Shown here: positions 23,301-33,669 of the stretch, piece after piece | Layout: each line of letters begins with the position of its first letter | Numbering within the stretch: the stretch's first letter is position 1 | DNA from: Chlamydoabsidia padenii | Lineage: Eukaryota > Mucoromycota > Mucoromycetes > Mucorales > Cunninghamellaceae | Direction of reading: 5' to 3' | Assembly: GCA_025330725.1 (NCBI GenBank) | Contig: JAIWND010000040.1 | Span: 158,086-222,085, forward strand | Length of the DNA stretch: 64,000 nt | Notes under the pieces: model-generated | The model's input: only the letters and a program-made list of their open reading frames with translations | What the model was told of the DNA's origin: nothing | Database searches by the model: none | Program-made: the position numbers and the translations under genes

Positions 23301-24737
23301 ATTGTTTTTTTTTTTTATAGTTCAAGGTCTGGATTGATGAATTACTAGAACTGTCTTGGATAGCCTGTCAAGGTACGGATGTGTTGATCGAAAGCCCCAG
23401 TGCAATGATTGGGATCCATATGGCGGAAAAACTAGGCAAGTACTCGGTTGTCATTACATATACAGGACTAAACAATAACCATGCATATAGGTGTGCCTTA
23501 CTTTAGGTCATTCCCAATGCCAATGACACGCACCAGGTCATTCCCGCATCCTTTTGCAACACCCAACAATCCCAAAGGACGACTTTACAATGACATGACT
23601 TATGTGCTGTTTGATCATGCAGTGTGGCGGGCCATTGCGACACGAACAAATGCATTCCGAGAAAAAGTACTTGGATTACCCCCGACAACGTATGAAAAAC
23701 TCCTAGTCTGGAAAATCCCCTATTTGTATTCATTCAGTACAAGTATTGTGCCTAGTCCTTTGGATTGGATGGATTGGGTGCATTGTACAGGCTATTGGTT
23801 TTTGGATAACCCTCAGGTAAGCTCAAGGAAACTGTTAAAAAAAAAACCCCCTGATCACCTTTTTTTGTGTAGACTGGCTGGAAACCTGATGACAAACTTT
23901 TATCCTTCCTCAATTCTACTGACAAACGACCTATTGTTTATATTGGATTCGGCTCCATCATTGTCTCAGATCCTCAAGAAATCATTCGAATCATTGTGGA
24001 GGCAGTGCTCTTGTCCAATGTCCGGGCGATTGTTTCCGAAGGCTGGTCTACTCGTTTGACACAAGATACCTCTCCTCACACCACGCCTTTATTGGAGAAA
24101 TACCCCAATGTGATTATGAATACCCAAGCTGTCCCGCATGATTGGTTATTCCCTAAAGTTCATGCTGTTGTCCATCATGGTGGTGCAGGTAATACCAAAA
24201 TTGGAATAGAGATGTCATTTTTTGACTTTTTTTTTTTTATTTTTTTTTTTTTTTAATGACCATGTAGGTACTACAGCAGCAGGTCTTCGTGCAGGTCGAC
24301 CGACTGTAGTCAAACCCTTCTTTGCTGATCAATTCTTCTGGGGTGAACGTGTAGAAGAAATGGGTGTAGGACTTTGTGTGAAACAACTCTCGGTTGAATC
24401 TCTTTCTGCTGCTTTGCGGGTTGTATCCACTGACCCATCCATGCTCAAGACTGCTACTCTAGTTGGAGAAAAGATCAGGAAGGTAAGTAGTCAAATGTTT
24501 TGGTTGAACAAGACTAACAATTTTGCATTATAGGAAACAGGCGTGGAGACGGCCATACAATGTATCTACAGGGATATGCCACTTGCTCAGGAACGAACCT
24601 TATCATCAGCACGAAATACTCGCGGTCAAGCTACAATGGAACAAGATATACAAGATACTGCTACTACGGCTTTGGATGATCAGGATCAAGATTGGACATT
24701 GATTGACTCGGCTAGAACAAACCCCTATAGTCCTTAA
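19995..24737 (+). CDS. ATG26: Sterol 3-beta-glucosyltransferase (ATG26/UGT51)
   Basis: Transfers glucose from UDP-glucose to membrane sterols; in some fungi it is needed for pexophagy (family knowledge). Domain order on the conceptual protein is a first GRAM-type module ([20 protein letters not shown]), a PH domain ([19 protein letters not shown], ending DAALTEW), and a long acidic linker with poly-Gly (LLGGGGGS). A second GRAM follows ([40 protein letters not shown]). The glycosyltransferase part has N-terminal [20 protein letters not shown] and the donor-site motif [20 protein letters not shown] with [13 protein letters not shown]. The end is acidic ([20 protein letters not shown]). About fifteen exons are needed; homopolymer-rich introns (24218-24254) are notable. 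The start [18 protein letters not shown] is chosen because a GTAAGT donor follows it directly. Domain order matches known ATG26. Confidence 0.95.
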
Positions 24738-24954
24738 TATATACATTTTTATTTTTACAAACTTTTTTAAATAAAGTCATTATAGATATCTTTTTTAAAA
24801 AGAAATCGTTTAATTACGGCTTTTACAAATATGAACATTTATGCATGAAGCAATAGTTAGATCCCCGCCCTCGAAATCGACTAACTACACAAACACAAGG
24901 GGGGTTCCATCAGGAAACATAAAGTAGCCAACTATTTTTATGTAAAACAATACA
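24738..24954. other. ATG26 3' flank
   Basis: A+T-rich sequence with AATAAAG near 24769 as a possible polyadenylation signal. No gene is seen. Confidence 0.5.
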
Positions 24955-25850
24955 GTTTAAAATAAGAAGTTTATTATAATCCAAGTGTCGTCGTCGTCTT
25001 TTTCGGGTCGAGATGTCGTCGTTCGTTGCTTTTCCTTCGCCTTTCCTTTTCGATAGATTTCCTGTACATCTGGCGCCACAAGAGGTATTGTTTGTTGATA
25101 TGTTGTTGGTTCAGGAAGATCAAACACACTCCTTGATGAGGACGAGATTAATCCGTGCGATGGTGGTGGTGATCGATCAGTTCTAGTCCCAGTTTTAGGT
25201 GATGATGTTGGTGATGATGAAAGAAGTGGAAATGAAGAAGTGAAGTTAACCTTGCTGGTGATGAAAAGGAGGCCCCGAACGCGTCAGCTACTGTCTTGGA
25301 TGTGAGTGTTGTTATTGTTGCCTATATTTTAAAAGTTATCAATTGAATTAGTTCACCAAACGGGATAGCTTTTAGGACCATTCCAATCGTAATATGTTTG
25401 AAGTAAACCATTTAGTTTCGCACCGAACCATGTAGTAACTTTGGTGCCCAAATGGCTCCATCCTTTTGTTTCTGGGGGTACTTGGTCTTCATTTTATTCA
25501 AAGTGGTGTTGTTATGATACGAAGGGCATCCAAGAATTCGACCTTGCTGCTTCGACTACGGTACATTTTTCCTAGGTCGTCTTTTCCTGCATGTGTTGGG
25601 TGGTGAATATCAAGTAAAGGGTACGGCTGTTATTCTGGTTGATGTTCCTGCAATTATCGTTATTCCAGTTGTTGTTGAGTATCCAGTAGTACTAGTTGCT
25701 GTTCGAGTAATCGTTCAAGCTGTTCTTCAATTTGTCCAGTTGCATTAGTTAAAGCATTGGCAGTATTATTTAGCTATCCATTTCCACGATGCCACGATTG
25801 ATCATGTCTCACCATGTATTTACCTGATTCAATCATGCATTTTTTTACCG
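24955..25850 (-). pseudogene. Decayed gene fragment, family not recognised
   Basis: Minus-strand reading gives NATGQIEEQLERLLEQQLVL, later KMYRSRSSKVEFLDALRIIT, then MKTKYPQKQKDGAIWAPKLL and HGSVRN, each ending in stops or frame changes. A downstream exon-like stretch ends SVFDLPEPTTYQQTIPLVAP with IYRKGKAKEKQRTTTSRPEK and DDDDTWIII. The order and composition suggest one old multi-exon gene; the KxxR-rich middle could be DNA-binding. No family is recognised. Confidence 0.35.
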
Positions 25851-26779
25851 TGCTAATCAAATTTACTCTCTTGAAAAAAGGTCGCTGCTTAAAGTTAAAT
25901 TGTCGGGCATTAAAATCAGTGTATGGATATAAAAGAAAAAGGAAACGAAGAGAATGTTATAAGAATGTGTATGATGATCATACCACAAATCGTGCTTAAA
26001 ATACGTACATGTATAATATCTGTCTGTACTGATCAAATAGAAACAGTGGATTGCTTTTTTTTTTTTTTCATTTTTCCAAAAAGCAAACAGGCCATGTGTG
26101 CATGACCACACTCTCGAAAATGATCGACAAGGTAAGAGTTTTCTCGGGACCAATGGTAAGAACCCAATTATGTACAATTACACTAAACCCACCAATCATC
26201 AATCAGATAATTCATTGTATAAAAAGTCACATGACAGTATGAAGCGCCCCACTTTCAAAGAAGAGTAACCAAGTGTTTCATTTGTAAAGAGACTGGGCTT
26301 CTGAGAAGGACCATTCTTGAATACTTGCTGGTAAGGAAACTAAGCTCAGATCATATTATGGTACCGTACCTGTTCAGTTGAATCCTCCCCAACTTTTTTT
26401 CTTTTTCCTCTGGGGGGGGGAAAAGTAGGTAAGAAAATCAAGGTTCAAGATCATTGAGCCCAAAAAATCGGGATCCAGTTGTACTAGGGAACACTATTTT
26501 TTGCAAAGACCTTTGAAGATAGAAAAAACATCAATTTTTCCTTTTGTACGTATAGAATACAAACTATACTTAAGTACGGCGTAAAGCACTTTTTCAAATG
26601 TTGACGAAATGTCTGATCCTTCTTTGCATGCCAAAGGTATATTCAAATTCCGCTCATAAATTGAGCTACACTCTTTTTTTATTTTTATTTTTTTTATTTT
26701 TTCTTTTTCCTTTTATTTTTCTTTTGTCTGTACACTCTTTCTTACTTTTTGTGCTTCAAACTCACTGTCTTCATTGGTT
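25851..26779. other. Intergenic, velvet gene upstream region
   Basis: No gene is seen. The sequence holds several T-runs, a G-run at 26412-26420 and TTTTATTTTT-type stretches just 5' of the velvet start. The last ~250 bp probably contain the velvet promoter and 5' leader. Confidence 0.45.
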
Positions 26780-27816
26780 ATGACGACCTTGTCAATAGCA
26801 GATACAACAACTAATACCACTACTAATACTACTACTCATTCACAAACTGCTGTGATTCCAAAGTAAGTGGACGAAGCGCCACTATTGATATATCACTAAA
26901 CGAAAACTTTTTACATAGGTATCGCCTTTTGGTACGTCAACAACCTGAAAAATCAAGACTCTGTAGTTTTAAAGAAAAAGGTGAACAACTACACTTTTCA
27001 AAAGTAAACCCTATGCGCGACTTTTTATAATAAACGACTGTTAACAAACTAACCTTTTTGTCTTGTTATAGTGGATCGCCGGCCTTTGGACCCGCCACCT
27101 ATTGTGCAACTTATTACGGATAAAAGGTAAAAATAATTTATTATGGGTAAAAACATCTGACTTTAAGATTTTATTTGAACAAAAAAGTAATAGGACCAAC
27201 CAATACCCTTACTTCTTTTTGTACGCAACCCTTGTTGCAGAATCAGGGGATGAAAAGGATTTAACTTTTTTAGAAAGCACTAGAATGACGGCAGGCACTA
27301 CAGTACAATCTTTACATCGATTAAGAGACTGTGATAATGACGGTAAGTTTTTATGCAGATCATTATTTAATCACAGACTCACTCACTCTTCTTTAGAGGG
27401 TACCTTTTTTATCTTTGCCGATATAAGTATCCGAATGGAAGGATTCTTCAGATTAAGGTTTACCTTGTTTGAAATTACAGGGCAAGTACAATTAATCTTG
27501 ACAACAAAAACATGGTATTTTGTACTGATCATCGTCTTTTTTTATTTTTTATTTTTTATTTTTTATTTTTTATTTTTTATTTTTTTTAATTACATGCATA
27601 TTCTTAATCTAATTTAGGCTGTATGCACAAAGTCGATGCTCTATATTATCAGATGTTTTTCAAGTATACTCTCCAAAAAGTAAACAACATAAATGGATAA
27701 TGTATTGGACCCTGTATTAACTTTATATTCAATCTACTTGTTTTTAGGCTTCCCCGGGATGTCAGGTATAAAGTGTGTGTGTCGGTAGGGATAGCAATAT
27801 ACAACTAAATATAACT

Positions 27817-27856
<40 letters not shown>

Positions 27857-28357
27857 CTACTTTTTTGACCAGGTCTTTTTCAGAACAAGGTGTCAGGATC
27901 CGCATTCGAAAAGAAACCAGGGCAAATACATCTTCCTCAAAGTAAGACATGCACTATATCTCACATGTCTTTATGATATAGTAACTCTCTTTTATTTGCT
28001 TATCTATCTATTGTCAGTAAACGTCGACGATCGGATGGAAATCAACAATCTATTGAACCCAAAATGACAACACAACAACGACATCAATCACTACCAGCCA
28101 TCAAATCAACACACTCAATCATGTCCATGAAGAACATTCTAATCTCACCAATTCAAGAATCAACAGACCACCAGAAATCATGCTTGTCACCTACCAATGA
28201 ATCATCTCCTTGGAATCACTCAAACCGGTCATTCATTCACGAACTGCCTCTGGCTGCTCCTACAGGACCTTTACCTTCAACACCTTTATTAGAATCATCT
28301 CGAACCCCTTCACCTTCTAATCATCTTTATCACCCTCATCATACTCATCATCGTTAA
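26780..28357 (+). CDS. Velvet-domain regulator
   Basis: Velvet proteins are fungal-specific nuclear regulators with an NF-kB-like DNA-binding fold that couple development and secondary metabolism (family knowledge). The start MTTLSIADTTTNTTT is followed by the domain in pieces. Block 1 is YRLLVRQQPEKSRLCSFKEK; then VDRRPLDPPPIVQLI; then NQYPYFFLYATLVAE; then MTAGTTVQSLHRLRD; then GTFFIFADISIRMEGFFRLR; then FQVYSPK, FPGMS, ESTFLTRSFSEQGVRIRIRK. The order and motifs are diagnostic. At least eight exons are needed, one encoding only FPGMS. A disordered Ser/Pro/His tail (SPTNESSPWNHSNRSF) ends HPHHTHHR. Length and tail do not decide between VosA, VelB, VelC or VeA types; this early-diverged copy may not map to one. 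Introns carry (TTTTTA)n and (TA)n repeats. Confidence 0.92.
27539..27586 (+). repeat. (TTTTTTA)n-like intronic repeat
   Basis: Tandem TTTTTTA/TTTTTATT units lie inside a velvet-gene intron. Confidence 0.9.
27818..27852. repeat. (TA)n microsatellite in a velvet intron
   Basis: A run of alternating T and A of about 35 bp lies just before the acceptor of the exon encoding ESTFLTRSF. Confidence 0.92.
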
Positions 28358-28932
28358 TAGTGATATGTGATGTTACTAGTTATTATAATATATATTATTA
28401 ACCATTCCCTTGGTATAAATATATATCTTTTTACACAAGAATAAAACTTTTTATCTCCAAACATGCTCTTTACCATTTACATCGATTGACGTTTTTGATA
28501 CATACATACTAACACGATTTACAGGAAAAAAGTAATGCACAGATATAGCAAAAGGTCATTGAATTCAGTTACAGTATCAGTATAAACTAGGCTATGTTTC
28601 ATATATCTGAGTAAGTGATTGAATAAAACATGATGGGTTTATGTACTTTTTGTCTTTGTATTTTTTTTTTTATATGATTCTATAAATGGCATTGGAATAT
28701 ATAATGTAATGGAGAGAGAAGATTATGCAAAGCGGGGATTAAAAATGAGAGCGAGTTTTGAAAGGTGGATATGGTCATCCTTACAATCTACAAAGCAATA
28801 TAATATTGCTCTTATTGCACACCACGCACTACCCCTATTATCGTCTGTGAAAAAATTACTGTTTGATCAACTTATCAATAAAAATGCCTATTCGACTTTG
28901 CACCTTACATTTATCCATAGGATCGAAATTTA
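28358..28932. other. Intergenic, no gene seen
   Basis: This is the 3' flank of the velvet gene. Reading frames here have no recognisable features. Confidence 0.45.
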
Positions 28933-29296
28933 CTAGGACCACAGCCAACAACTAAGTTCTATAACACCAAGACCAATAAACAACAACCAAATTAGCAGTT
29001 GAGACTCATCATGAAGATAATGGTAACCCTTTTGAACGGTGCTAATGATATGAATTGGTAATAGATATGTGGTGATACCCTGATCCGAATGAAAAACAAA
29101 AACAAAAACAAAAAACACATGTGATATTTTGAGAATGTACTATCTGATGTGGGATGTATCTGAACAGTAAACTCTTCGCTACTTGTAGGTAATCATGAGG
29201 AATTCCTATCAAAATGGAACTGGTATGATTCAACAAATGTATAAAACTGGGTAAAGTAGTGATATCAATTGGCAGAATCATACTCACCTTACTCAT
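28933..29296 (-). CDS. Possible small membrane protein, two exons
   Basis: A minus-strand frame starts MSKVSMILPIDITTLPSFIH. If an intron from GTACAT (after PHQI) to TCAG is removed, it continues in frame as GITTYLLPIHIISTVQKGYH and ends in a hydrophobic segment LLIWLLFIGLGVIELSCWLW. The spliced product would be about 100 residues with one or two membrane segments. The family is not recognised. An alternative GTGAGT donor right after MSK would give a different, shorter protein. The call is weak. Confidence 0.3.
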
Positions 29297-29584
29297 TCAC
29301 ATTTAAATTGCCATCGAATTGCCTTTTACTCTTTTTTTTTGGGGGGGGGTCTGCTTACTACCATCAAGTACCTTTGTCAACAGTCTTTTGCTCCTGTAAC
29401 TGATACTCAATGGATTCAATTACTATTGATAAAAGGAATAAACAAACAAAACGAGTGAAAGCATATACAATGACTCTGCCCAACTTTAAATTTTGCAACG
29501 ATTAATCGGAGAAAATAAAAATGTTGTTGAAAAAAATTGCGGATATGTACGTGAAGTTCCTTTTAGCTTACCATAAGTAGTAAA
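29297..29584. other. Downstream flank of the Fanzor relic
   Basis: No gene is seen. A T-run/G-run (29332-29349) is present. In Fanzor and TnpB loci the guide (omega) RNA is transcribed from the 3' end of the gene and the flank after it, so this is where such an RNA would have been. No structure was proven by eye beyond a short GTAG-TTTA-CTAC palindrome spanning the stop codon. Confidence 0.3.
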
Positions 29585-31890
29585 CTACTGCGTCGAACAT
29601 CCTTCCCGAGGAAGGTAGTGCGTCATAATTTCGTTCCAAGGATTGGCGTCACCGAATAAGCACTCGAACAAAGTTGGAGCTGGTGCTGCTGGTGCTGCTG
29701 CTGCTGCTGTTGTTGTTGCTGTTATTGATGGTATGAAAGCAGGGTAATCGTCCTTGCTCGCCATTTTGTAAACCCCTTTTTTCAAAATGTTAATCGCAGC
29801 ATTTTGATTCCGCCCCCGCGAGGCAAGCCTTTTTCTTCTTCCGACGCAGTCAGAGTTGATACACACAACGATACCGAGATTTAGCTTAATGCTGTGCTGC
29901 CGCTGTGGGTGAACCACCCGAGAGTCACATAAACAACAAAGTTTTAAAGTAAGGTATTCGTTTGTGTCATGGACTGGTGCTTTCAGAGTGACAGAGTGTT
30001 GCAAATTGGTTGTGCTTTGGCGCTGGTATTCTTTTATTCTTGAACCATGACCTTGGCCAGCATCACCATAAAATACAATATTTTTTTTGTGGTCTTTCTT
30101 ATTGGTTTCGAGCTGGTTTCGTATCAATTTTGTTGCCGCCAAAGAATATGCCTTGCTTGTGAATCGTTCTGTGCCATTTGTGTGCTTGTTCATCCATGGG
30201 TATTGGTAGGATCCTTGGAGACGATGTCGGTATCCTTGACTTTCATGTATGTTTTCGATGTAGGTCTGGTGCTGATCATCTTGTTTTTTACGCTCTTTTC
30301 CAATCTCCGAGAGATGTTGTTCAATAGCATTGATATTGCTTTGTTCCTTCTTATTCTTCAAAACATGTTGGTGGTGAATTCGTTCGTGAATTGCTGCTGA
30401 TTCTCTGAGCCAGGATGTCCTGTGAGGTTACTTTCATGATCTTCATTATCTGGCTTCCACTTTGACGATCTACTTCTTCTTGCAAAGGGTGAACTGGTTT
30501 GCCAAAAGCAGATACCACCCTATTTGCGGACCATTCATTAACACAACTTTCGCCATTGTTTTGAGGCCCGGATCCACGCCAATATATTTGGTATTATCTT
30601 GACGTAGATAGGGTGTTGATGGGGATGTTGAGGAGGATGATAAGGTTTTGGGTGATGATGTCGATGTCGATAATAGTGAAGCCTTCAAACCATTATACAA
30701 AAGAATCTTTTTTTTTTTTTTTTTTTTTGATATCATTGATTTAACGGTAGTTTGCCAGTATGTCTTTGTTTTTCCCATCAATGTCCATTTTTGTATCCAT
30801 CCGCTTTTTGATCAGTTTGTTTTTTTCATCCATGTACATGGCTTTTTCAGGTTTCTGGGCATCTTTCATTTTCGCGATGATTTCCTTGATGACTGCTTTT
30901 GTTGACTTAAGAGAAGCCTTCTGAACGGTCAAACGATGTTCCTGCCGTTTCAAGTCTTGGTAGAGTCTTTTGGTTTCATTCTTGAGGTCAGCCATAGATT
31001 CATTCGGTTTGGGTAAAGACGTTTGACGAGGTGGTGTAGTTGATAGAGGGGAAGCTTTGGTAGGAGTGTATTCGACTTGTAGCCATATCATTCCAGACAA
31101 AGTGATGATGATTTTATGGTCGATTTGTACTTCACGGCTTTTACGCAATGTTTTCACCGCCACCATGTCGAGACACTCAGAAAAGACACCATCCTTGTAT
31201 TGATCGGCTTTCACCAAGCTTGTTATGGGCTGATTGTCTTCCGTTTTTATTGCACTATGTTGTCTTGTTTCTTTTGGGGATGTTCGGATATAGCTATAGA
31301 CAGCATGGGTATTCAAGTGGAGAGCGTGTAGTTTTGACTTAGACGGGCTGGGTACCAATTTTCTTTCATGCTAGGAATACCCAGTGGCATGGATTATGGT
31401 GTTACAGACATTGAGTATTTGCAAGTTGATAATAATGTGATTGTCAACATCATATTGACCGATATCTTGAAAAACAACTGTTCGAAAAAAAGCAAAGATT
31501 CTGATGACAGGGCCGATTACATGCTACTCCACCGTAGGGAATGCTTCCAATATGACATTGTTGCTCAGCTGATAATCATTAGCGTTTGTTTTAGAGACTT
31601 CATGATGAAAGAGCAAAGTTGATTATTCATGGTCGCAGGAATGTCTTTTGGGCGGGCCAAGGCTGTCGAGGAAGTTGCTGTTGTGAGATCATTTTTGTCA
31701 TTTTCTTCATCATTATTATCGCTCTTTTTATCTTCATCATCATCGTCCTTTTCATCTTCATCACCACCATCGTCTTTTTTATTGGTGGTGAGTGCTTCGG
31801 AAGCCACGGCTTTGATTTTGGTGTTAATGTCCGCAAACTTGCCCTTCAAAAGAGCTACTTTCTGTTCTTCATATGTCACCTTCTCTTGTA
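29585..31890 (-). pseudogene. Fanzor (eukaryotic TnpB-like RuvC nuclease), decayed
   Basis: Fanzors are RNA-guided DNA nucleases of eukaryotic mobile elements, related to bacterial TnpB (established knowledge). Visible pieces on the minus strand, in order: a coiled, acidic N-terminal stretch (TYEEQKVALLKGKFADINTK near 31879) and a helical region (NETKRLYQDLKRQEHRLTVQ, 30970). Then come the RuvC-I motif YIGVDPGLKTMA (Asp codon 30570-30572), the RuvC-II region FYGDAGQGHGSRIKEYQRQS (about 30050), a C4 zinc finger LCCLCDSR...VCINSDC, and the RuvC-III region GRNQNAAINILKKG (about 29800). Frame changes occur near 31580, 30750 and 30470-30400, with stops near 31512 and 31372. The canonical RuvC-III Asp (GRDxNAA) is Asn. 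It is therefore an inactive relic. A serine recombinase relic lies upstream on the same strand. Confidence 0.8.
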
Positions 31891-32029
31891 GCCTTTTTTG
31901 TTGAAACTTTCATAGCCGCTTTGAGTGTTTAAAGAGTTGAAACTTGATTTGATTTTTAGTGGATCTGAGCACCACACCTCGAAAATTTAATGGCCAGTTA
32001 GGCTATCTTAAAATGTAACTGAGATATGA

Positions 32030-32353
32030 CCAACTGGCTTTCTTCCCTTGATCAGTTTGCACAGTTTGCACAGTTCCATCCAAAAAACTGCTTTTAAAAC
32101 GGCGCTAAATGCGGGATCGCAAAGTTTAGACTCATCAATAAATGCATTCGATCTGCTGTGCTTACTACATATAACACTGGTTTTTATATCTGGTACTTAA
32201 ATTAAGCCATCTCTCATCACCATGGTCTTTGGCATCAGAGCATTATTGTAATGAAATATGATTAGCTGTGTTTGAGGCTGATAATGGCATGGGTGTGGTG
32301 TTTATAATTGAAAGCCCTTTTTTGGATGGAACTGTGCAAACTGTGCCAGTTGG
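32030..32353. repeat. Inner foldback repeat
   Basis: CCAACTGGC at 32030-32038 pairs with GCCAGTTGG at 32345-32353. The 28-bp block 32060-32087 (CACAGTTTGCACAGTTCCAT and on) has a perfect inverted copy at 32318-32345. The left arm has about 21 extra bases between the two blocks. Confidence 0.85.
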
Positions 32354-32431
32354 GCATACAGTCATTTCAGAAAGTGAAGTCGCTGATTTTGAATTTCATG
32401 TCGTGCAAAAAAATTCGTGTTCAACAATGAT

Positions 32432-32521
32432 GTCACCTGGCCACTCTCTTTTTTTTTTTTTTTTTTAACCAGCGTAAAATGGCCACCTGGCCACTCTCTC
32501 TTTTTTTAAACCAGCGTAAAG
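32432..32521 (+). repeat. Two-copy tandem repeat
   Basis: CACCTGGCCACTCTCT, a T-run and ACCAGCGTAAA occur twice in direct succession, the copies differing mainly in T-run length. This is probably a replication-slippage duplication. Confidence 0.85.
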
Positions 32522-32693
32522 TGGGCTTCCTAGCCTTGGTTATTTTATTTCTTTGACCTGTGGAAGATGTCCTACTTGTAAATGAAATGGTATTGAGGAT
32601 AAGGGTGAATAGATATACATGATAGGAGTAGTAAACTTTTTTTTATTGCTGGTTGATGTGGTGACTACAGTGCTGTTGCAGCTGCTGCAATAA

Positions 32694-33529
32694 CTATCGC
32701 GATCGTTTTACACATTCTCTCCGACATCGAAATTTGTTGAGGATCTTGATGTTTTTGAGCAAGTCATAACGAGAATATACTCCAACCTTATGACCAATAT
32801 CCACTACCACTTCTCGTATGGACTTATTCAAAGATATGAATAACCTGATGTCGTCAGGATTGGTCGACAATCCGGCATAGTCAATTACCACAAGGCGAAT
32901 TTGTCGAGCGGATTTTGTGATCTTGGTGATTAAGTCTTTGTATTACCAGAGCAATCGTCGAAAGTATATGGTGGAGTTGTTGCATCCCGTTCGGCAATTG
33001 GGTCGTTGGCAGAAGTGTTGTAAGACACAAATACATCTTCACATAAGAGCTTCGTCTTCATCTTGTAGATTTGGAGATTTACTAGCTTCTTTTTGGTTGT
33101 GTCAGGTTCATTGGTATTTGATTTTCGTACGTAACCAACAGTACATTTGGTGGCCATTGACGATTTGACCAGTGACCTATATTCCTGAATATTTGAAAGA
33201 TCATCCCAAGTAAAATCTAATCAAAATAAGAAGAATATTTTTAATAAAAAATAGACAGATACTTTCCGGGTATTACCTCTGTAAACTTTTTTGACGACAT
33301 TGAGCAATCGGCCACGTTTTCTTTTTTTATTAGATTGCTTTCGAATAGTCGTACCCCATGTGCCATCTTTTGACATCCAGGCGGAAAGGTCATCTGACGT
33401 GACAGTATCATCTGGAATATAAACTGAAAGGAGGTCATGGACTTCAGTTTCCGAAAGAAAATACTCTTCCGTTAAGCCTGGGATGGGTGTGGAAGGCATA
33501 ATCTTAGCCACAAGTGTCGTATCAGGCAT
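32694..33529 (-). pseudogene. IS607-like serine recombinase (TnpA-like), frameshifted
   Basis: Exon 1 (33529 to about 33287) starts MPDTTLVAKIMPSTPIPGLT and is rich in basic residues (KQSNKKRKRGRLLNVVKK). A GT-AG intron joins it to exon 2 in frame (VYR-DFTWDDLSNIQEYRS). Exon 2 carries the serine-recombinase nucleophile motif VGYVRKS (YxRxS), then EDVFVSYNTSANDPIAERD. A one-base deletion near 32936-32939 breaks the frame after CSGNTK. In the next frame the fold continues DLITKITKSARQIRLVVIDY, AGLSTNPDDIRLFISLNKS (the second conserved block) and ends RRECVKRSR. Apart from the single indel the gene is whole, so decay is recent. IS607 TnpA enzymes move elements without target duplication (family knowledge). 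The N-terminal ~110 residues precede the catalytic domain, as in IS607-type enzymes, and may bind DNA (inference). Confidence 0.78.
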
Positions 33530-33669
33530 TACTACCCAACTGTGAAATTAGCTTCTATGAAATTTGACGACTAGAAATAAAGAATCTGACCCTCAAATAA
33601 AGTCTCACATACTGTACCTCAGTTACATTTTAAGATAGCCTAACTGGCCCTTAAATTTTCGGGGTGTGG

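Larger units (their letters stand above)
31972..33669. mobile_element. 1.7-kb element with 55-bp TIRs enclosing a serine recombinase relic
   Basis: The left end 31972-32026 (starts CCACACCTCGAAAATTTAAT) and the right end 33615-33669 (minus strand starts CCACACCCCGAAAATTTAAG) are inverted copies matching 52 of 55 bases. The only gene inside is the broken serine recombinase on the minus strand. Inside the left part is a second foldback (32030-32353) and a small tandem duplication (32432-32521). No clear target-site duplication flanks it. Serine recombinases normally do not use terminal inverted repeats, so the TIRs may belong to a different transposon into which, or from which, the gene came. 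Confidence 0.75.

Noticed and set aside
31619..31904. Plus-strand frames rich in Ser and Phe across the Fanzor N-terminus
   Set aside because: They are complements of the Asp/Lys-rich acidic stretch of the minus-strand relic and have no motif.
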